Assembly (NCBI RefSeq): GCF_014644435.1
Contig: NZ_BMKR01000001.1
Coordinates: 124,001 to 188,000 of the forward strand
DNA from: Paenibacillus albidus
GTDB taxonomy: Bacteria > Bacillota > Bacilli > Paenibacillales > Paenibacillaceae
Length of the DNA stretch: 64,000 bases
Direction: 5' to 3'
Part shown: one piece after another, positions 59,928 through 64,000 of the stretch
Layout of the letters: each line of letters opens with the position of its first letter
Numbering within the stretch: position 1 is the first letter of the stretch
Made by a program: the position numbers and the translations under genes
The notes under the pieces: generated by a model
Told to the model about the DNA's origin: nothing
Databases searched by the model: none
Seen by the model: only the letters and a program-made list of their open reading frames with translations

Positions 59928-60677
59928 CTACTCCGTCACCTTACTCTGATTCGCCACCTCGCGGGCTTTAGCCTGGACCTCTTCCGGCTCCCCGAGATAA
60001 AAGCGGCTGATTGGCTTCACATCATCATCCAGCTTATATACGAGCGGTACACCTGTAGGGACGTTGAGTTCAAGCAATGTGGGTTCATCCAGGTCTTCCA
60101 TGAATTTAATCAACGCGCGCAGGGTATTGCCATGCGCCGAGATAAGTACCCGCTCCTTTTTGCGGATCAGCGGCACAATGCGGTTGGCCCAGAAGTCGCC
60201 GACCCGCTGTACCGTATCCTCCAGGCTCTCCCCCCGCGGAATGTCGCCCTGACGGACTTCTTTGTAGCGGACATCATTCCTCGCATAACGTGGATCATCC
60301 GGTTCCAGCAGCGGCGGACGCATCGACAGACTGCGGCGCCAGATATGCAGCTGCTCATCCCCGTATTTCACCGCAGTCTCGCTTTTGCTCAGCCCCTGCA
60401 ACGCGCCATAATGGCGCTCATTCAGCTTCCATGATTTCTGTACCGGGATCCATAGCAAATCCATCTCGTCCAAAATATAATTCAGTGTTTTAATGGAACG
60501 CTTCAGCACCGATGCAAAGGCCAGATCGAACGTGTAGCCGGCATCCTTCAACAGCTTTCCCGCATCCTTCGCCTCTTGAATACCCTTGTCCGTCAAGTCG
60601 GGATCACTCCAGCCCGTAAACAGGTTCTGACGGTTATACTCACTCTCACCGTGCCGTATCAATACCACTTCGTACAT
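59928..60677 (-). CDS. gpmA: 2,3-bisphosphoglycerate-dependent phosphoglycerate mutase
   Basis: Interconverts 3- and 2-phosphoglycerate in glycolysis. 249 residues, the dPGM length. VLIRHGESEYNRQNLFTGWSD at residues 5-25 has the phospho-accepting His; LNERHYGALQGLSKSE near 86-101, RRSLSMRPP near 114 and LISAHGNTLRALIKFMEDLD near 177 with the second His complete the site. AAAGGAG precedes the ATG. The product of the upstream divergent region is a pseudogene, so gpmA stands alone. The gap 59805-59927 shows nothing else. Confidence 0.95.
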   Translation of the reverse strand: MYEVVLIRHGESEYNRQNLFTGWSDPDLTDKGIQEAKDAGKLLKDAGYTFDLAFASVLKRSIKTLNYILDEMDLLWIPVQKSWKLNERHYGALQGLSKSETAVKYGDEQLHIWRRSLSMRPPLLEPDDPRYARNDVRYKEVRQGDIPRGESLEDTVQRVGDFWANRIVPLIRKKERVLISAHGNTLRALIKFMEDLDEPTLLELNVPTGVPLVYKLDDDVKPISRFYLGEPEEVQAKAREVANQSKVTE

Positions 60678-60811
60678 GTTCTCTCTCTCCTTTGACCATA
60701 ATTTCGTTTATTCTTTTCCCCTATTATACTCCTGCAGATTTGCAATTAATAATTGTTTTCGGATTACCAGTTTGATCTTTACGTTTCAGGTTTAAATATA
60801 TTAAAAATCTT

Positions 60812-61778
60812 TATCCCTTCGAGGTGGGGAATCATTCCGTGAAGCTGTCTGCTTCTGTAGGCATTGCCAGGTTTCCGGAGGACGGCCTGGACGCGGACTC
60901 GCTGATCAAACACGCAGATACGGCCATGTACAGCGCGAAGGAAAACGGCGGCTCCCAATACCAGTTCTACGATGCAGAAAGGGACCAGACAAGCCTCGAA
61001 CAGATGATGCTGGAGAACGATTTGGAGAAGGCGCTGGCAAACGATCAAATCAGGCTGTTCTACCAGCCCAAAATTGATATCCGCACCAGTAACACGGTCG
61101 GGCTGGAAGCCCTTGTCCGCTGGGCACATCCTGTTCTCGGCATCATCCCCCCGCTGCAATTCATCCCGGGTGGCGGAGAAGTCGGGGTTCATAGTCCCGC
61201 TGGAGCAATGGGTCCTGCGCACCGCATGCTGCCAGCTGAAGAAGTGGGAAGCCGCAGGCCGCAGAATTGTCCCCATCGCCGTGAACGTTTCCCAGGTCCA
61301 TCTGATGAAGCCGGATATTTTTGCTTCCATTATGAATACGATACGGGAGCTGGACTTTGATACCTCGCTGCTTGAACTGGAAATCACGGAAAGCGCGATG
61401 ATGCATAACGAAGAGCATGTCATTACGATTCTGAGCGATCTCCGGCAAGCGGGGATTTCCGTCTCCATGGACGACTTCGGGACTGGCTACAGCTCACTGA
61501 GCTATCTGCACAGTCTCCCCATCGGGTGCCTGAAGATCGACCGTTCCTTTGTCCAAAAGATCACTACCGACCCCGACAGCCGCGCCATTGCCGAGATGAT
61601 TATCTCGATGGCCAAGCAGCTCAGGCTGACAATTGTCGCTGAGGGTGTCGAAACCGAGGAGCAGGTCACCCTGCTGAAAGAACTGCAATGCTTTAATGTC
61701 CAGGGCTTTTATTACAGCAGGCCGGTGCCTGCGGAGGAGATTATGGGGGAGTATGTCCAACGGATGACAATGAATTAA
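60812..61778 (+). pseudogene. 5'-truncated, frameshifted GGDEF-EAL gene
   Basis: Remnant of a cyclic-di-GMP enzyme. It opens inside the last third of a GGDEF domain (YPFEVGNHSVKLSASVGIARF, then HADTAMYSAKENGG) with no start or upstream GGDEF core. The EAL domain begins DLEKALANDQIRLFYQPKID, GLEALVRWAHP. At GGG 61168-61170 one extra G shifts the frame: FIP in one frame is continued by VAEKSGFIVPLEQW in the next. After it the EAL site is complete (LEITESAMM, DDFGTGYSSLSYL, LKIDRSFV, EGVETEEQ). Two lesions, so an old relic rather than a single error. Confidence 0.88.
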
Positions 61779-61829
61779 CAAGGCGGATTCAGCATCCAGC
61801 GGGCTGTGATTTACGACAGCTCAACGAGC

Positions 61830-62015
61830 TCTAAGGGAATTCTGCCCATTAAGTTCACGAATCCTGCCTAAATGTCCACTTTATAGGGAAAAACACCCAC
61901 TAATCCTAGGCTGCATATGATATTACCGTCAAGTTGCCATCATTAGAGGGTGTATTTCCCTCTATTCACCCATTATTAGCTGTTTCGACCGAATTAACGG
62001 GTGTAATTCCCGGTA
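61830..62015. repeat. Four-copy TTAGnGGG array, spacing 51-52-61 bp
   Basis: Palindromic units are centred near 61841, 61892, 61944 and 62005 (e.g. TTATAGGG at 61881, TTAGAGGG at 61933, TTAACGGG at 61994, each with a CCC-type right arm). Same family as 30533-30719 and 41727-41900. Confidence 0.72.
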
Positions 62016-62029
62016 GGATTCCAGCGTAA

Positions 62030-62059
62030 GAAACCGGAGCCTCTGCAGGCTCCGGTTTC
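62030..62059. terminator. Perfect 13-bp hairpin
   Basis: GAAACCGGAGCCT (62030-62042) and AGGCTCCGGTTTC (62047-62059) with a 4-base loop, followed by TTCTTCG. Possibly the old terminator of the EAL relic. Bases 62060-62302 hold nothing I can name apart from a TTGCAAT/ATTGCAA inverted repeat near 62170. Confidence 0.7.
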
Positions 62060-62302
62060 TTCTTCGTATATGTCCAGTTCGTCTCAGAACCAGTAGTTAG
62101 CCGCTATTCCTCTAGGCTGCTTTAAACGTTTTAAGCGGTTTCTAAAAATCCCGCCGCCTCCACCCTTGCAATCCGTATTGCAAATCCGGCGCCTGATGAT
62201 CATTCCCTCGTCTTCCTTTCCAAGATGTTATGTAAATTCTCTGTAAAAACCAGGTTCCAAGTATTTACCCTGACATCCCCGGGCTGAAACAATCGGCACC
62301 GA

Positions 62303-63088
62303 TCAGCGGATCTCGGAGGGGCTTTTGCCGGTGTGCTGTTTGAACTGGCGGCTGAAGAAGAAAATGTCCCGGTACCCGAGCGCATCCGCCACCTCTGTCA
62401 CATTCATCCCGGCATATAGCAGCAAGTGCTGGGCCCGTTCAATGCGGGCGCGGATCACATAGGATTGCACGGAAGAGCCGGTAAGCTCTTTGAATTTGAT
62501 CGAAAAATACCGCGGCGACAGCCCCGCACGGGCAGCCAGATCCTCCACGCGGTGCGAGGCGCCGGGGTGCTGGCTCACATAGTTGGCCACCTCATGAATC
62601 ACCTCAGCCAGCTGATTGCTGACATGCCGTTCAATCGGCATGACCCGGTCCTCGCGCAGCAGATGAATCATCAGCTGCTTCAGCACAAGCTGCCCCTCTT
62701 CTTCGGCCGCAAAGGTGCTGACCAGAAAGAGGCGGACATACCTTGCCAGCAGATGCTCAAATTCCACCGTATCTTCCATCACACGGTAAGGCTGCGGAAT
62801 TTCCATAACTTCAGCATCCACGTCGAAATGAATATATGTAAGCACCAGCGGCTTTTGCGGATTATGGGTTGCACTGGTGTGGTCACCGGGCCGGAACAAA
62901 AAGCAGCTTCCCTTGCCGACCTGAACGGGTACGCCATTGCGCACAACCGTCCCTTCCCCGCTCCAGACATAGAACAAATCATAATTTTGCAGCGGCTTCT
63001 CCCGTTTCTGCCACTTCCAGCTTGGTTCACATACAATTTTCGCCAAGGCGGGCAGGATGACAAACGAGGACGGCGATGCATGCAGCAT
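62303..63088 (-). CDS. AraC-family transcriptional regulator
   Basis: 261 residues from ATG 63088 (GGGAGGGAA upstream; a TTG at 63103 is part of that site). The N-terminal cupin domain (LFYVWSGEGTVVRNGVPVQVGKGSCFLFRPGDHTSA, residues ~37-73) would sense a small molecule. The C-terminal double HTH is VEDLAARAGLSPRYFSIKFKELTGSSVQSYVIRARIERAQHLL and NVTEVADALGYRDIFFFSRQFKQHTGKSPSEIR. It faces a MocR-type gene on the same strand upstream. Such regulators in Paenibacillus usually control sugar-use genes, but none adjoins it here. Confidence 0.93.
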   Translation of the reverse strand: MLHASPSSFVILPALAKIVCEPSWKWQKREKPLQNYDLFYVWSGEGTVVRNGVPVQVGKGSCFLFRPGDHTSATHNPQKPLVLTYIHFDVDAEVMEIPQPYRVMEDTVEFEHLLARYVRLFLVSTFAAEEEGQLVLKQLMIHLLREDRVMPIERHVSNQLAEVIHEVANYVSQHPGASHRVEDLAARAGLSPRYFSIKFKELTGSSVQSYVIRARIERAQHLLLYAGMNVTEVADALGYRDIFFFSRQFKQHTGKSPSEIR

Positions 63089-63164
63089 AACATTCCCTCC
63101 CAAAATATGGTTCAGTATGAAAAGTAATCTTATCCAGGTTCCCCTTATCTTTCATCATACCTTG

Positions 63165-64000
63165 TCACGCTTCATTTTGCACATCGTCCGCGGCCAGCAC
63201 CAGACGCTGCACCCCTTCCACAAGCTGAGCCGCCGACAAATGGGCAAAAGAAAAACAGGCCGCCGGTTCGCCTGGCCCGGTACGGTACAGCCGGACATCT
63301 CTGAAATCCGTGCCGTGTGCAAGCGCCGCCGCCCGGAACGCAGCGAATGCTTCCGGACGGCCCAGCCAGCGTGCATACACCTGCAGGCCCGCATCGCCGG
63401 GCCGTGCTTCGAAGCAGCTGCCCAGCCGCTCACCCAGCAGGCTGCGGAGAAGACGCCCGCGCTCGCCATAGATGCGGGTCATCCTCCGCAGATGGCGGTG
63501 GTAGCCGCCGGTATTCATAAAACGAGCCAAGGCCCGCTGCTCCAGAAGTCCGGCCGGAAGCGGCTCATAAAGAGCCTTGGCCGCGATGACAGGCTGCACC
63601 AGCGCGGGCGGCAGCACGGCATAGCCGAGCCGCAACGTCGCGAACATGCTGCCCGAGAACGAGCCGATGTAAACGACCCGTTCTCCCCGGTCGAGGGCTT
63701 TCAGCGGCTCGATGGGGCGTCCGGCCCAGCGGAATTCGCTGTCATAATCGTCTTCGACGATGACAGCATTGTGACGCTGCGCCCACTCCAGGAGCGTACG
63801 CCGCCGCTCCAAAGGCAGCACCGCGCCGGTCGGGAACTGGCGGCTGGATGTCACAAACAGCAGCCGGGCGTCCCAATCCTCCGGCACAAGCCCGCGGTCA
63901 TCCACCTCGCCGGGAAGGAGCCGGCCGCCGGCCACCTCTACGGAACGGTGGATACCGTGATACCCAGGGTCCTCCACAACAGCCGGACTCCCCGGAGATA
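63165..64000 (-). CDS. MocR/PdxR-type regulator, aminotransferase-like domain (5' end outside window)
   Basis: The window shows only the C-terminal ~275 residues of a GntR-MocR protein; the wHTH part lies beyond 64000. The frame continues upstream of the GTG at 63977 as SPGSPAVVEDPGYHG, typical of the family. FVTSSRQFPTGAVLPLERRRTLLEWA, IVEDDYDSEFRW and LRLGYAVLPP are the fold-type I landmarks. The PLP lysine expected in the S-F-S-K position is missing: the sequence is GSFSGSMFATLRLGY. Without Lys no Schiff base can form, so it may bind another ligand or be degenerating. Confidence 0.87.
   Translation of the reverse strand, partial: SPGSPAVVEDPGYHGIHRSVEVAGGRLLPGEVDDRGLVPEDWDARLLFVTSSRQFPTGAVLPLERRRTLLEWAQRHNAVIVEDDYDSEFRWAGRPIEPLKALDRGERVVYIGSFSGSMFATLRLGYAVLPPALVQPVIAAKALYEPLPAGLLEQRALARFMNTGGYHRHLRRMTRIYGERGRLLRSLLGERLGSCFEARPGDAGLQVYARWLGRPEAFAAFRAAALAHGTDFRDVRLYRTGPGEPAACFSFAHLSAAQLVEGVQRLVLAADDVQNEA

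Overview
The window reads as chromosome of an endospore-forming Firmicute of the Paenibacillus type. The evidence is the set of sporulation and germination genes (gerE, a gerA/gerB/gerC-family operon, a Spo0E-like peptide, a YhcN/YlaJ lipoprotein, two CgeB-type proteins, a YheC/YheD ATP-grasp protein), strong Shine-Dalgarno sequences, frequent GTG/TTG starts, and moderately GC-rich coding DNA with AT-rich promoters. I saw no rRNA, tRNA, CRISPR array, insertion sequence or prophage. All homology calls are from recognition of motifs and were not checked by database search.

Layout. 1-2.6 kb: nitrate/sulfonate/taurine-type ABC importer. 3-6.6 kb: germinant-receptor operon whose A gene carries a frameshift near its 5' end. 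6.7-8.4 kb: two nitroreductase-like proteins with a MarR regulator, behind a promoter that carries both a MarR-like palindrome and a Fur-like box. 8.8-11.3 kb: two small conserved genes, gerE and an orphan LacI regulator. 11.4-15.6 kb: Fur-boxed efeO-efeB-efeU iron-uptake locus. 15.9-18.1 kb: DUF3889 protein and an ECF sigma/anti-sigma pair. 18.3-21.1 kb: rpiR-nagB-nagA operon for amino-sugar use.

22-35 kb and 47-58 kb together look like a spore-surface glycan and surface-protein locus. They hold many GT2 and GT4 glycosyltransferases, a three-gene UDP-N-acetyl-6-deoxy-L-hexosamine pathway, an SpsI-like nucleotidyltransferase, two CgeB-family proteins, a 1635-residue repeat protein with a WIAG-type C-terminus, three small paralogous helical proteins, and an Arg-rich protein. 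Several of these share polybasic tails or Tyr/Phe-x-x-Gly repeats, which suggests a common docking mechanism (inference). Between the two halves lie an ATPase, a Spo0E-like peptide, a polytopic WsfD-like membrane protein, an LTA-synthase-family protein, a deaminase under a guanine-type purine riboswitch, and an alpha-mannosidase with its LacI regulator and two matching operators. 58.9-64 kb: psd, gpmA, a degraded GGDEF-EAL gene, an AraC regulator and the 3' part of a MocR-type gene.

The most unusual non-coding signal is a set of intergenic arrays of short degenerate palindromes spaced about 51 bp apart, with an occasional 61-62 bp step. Palindromes of different sequence keep the same pitch; two arrays with unrelated motifs have exactly the spacing 51-62-51. 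Three related hairpins (GGGTGTCCC-type) also recur as terminators or intergenic elements.
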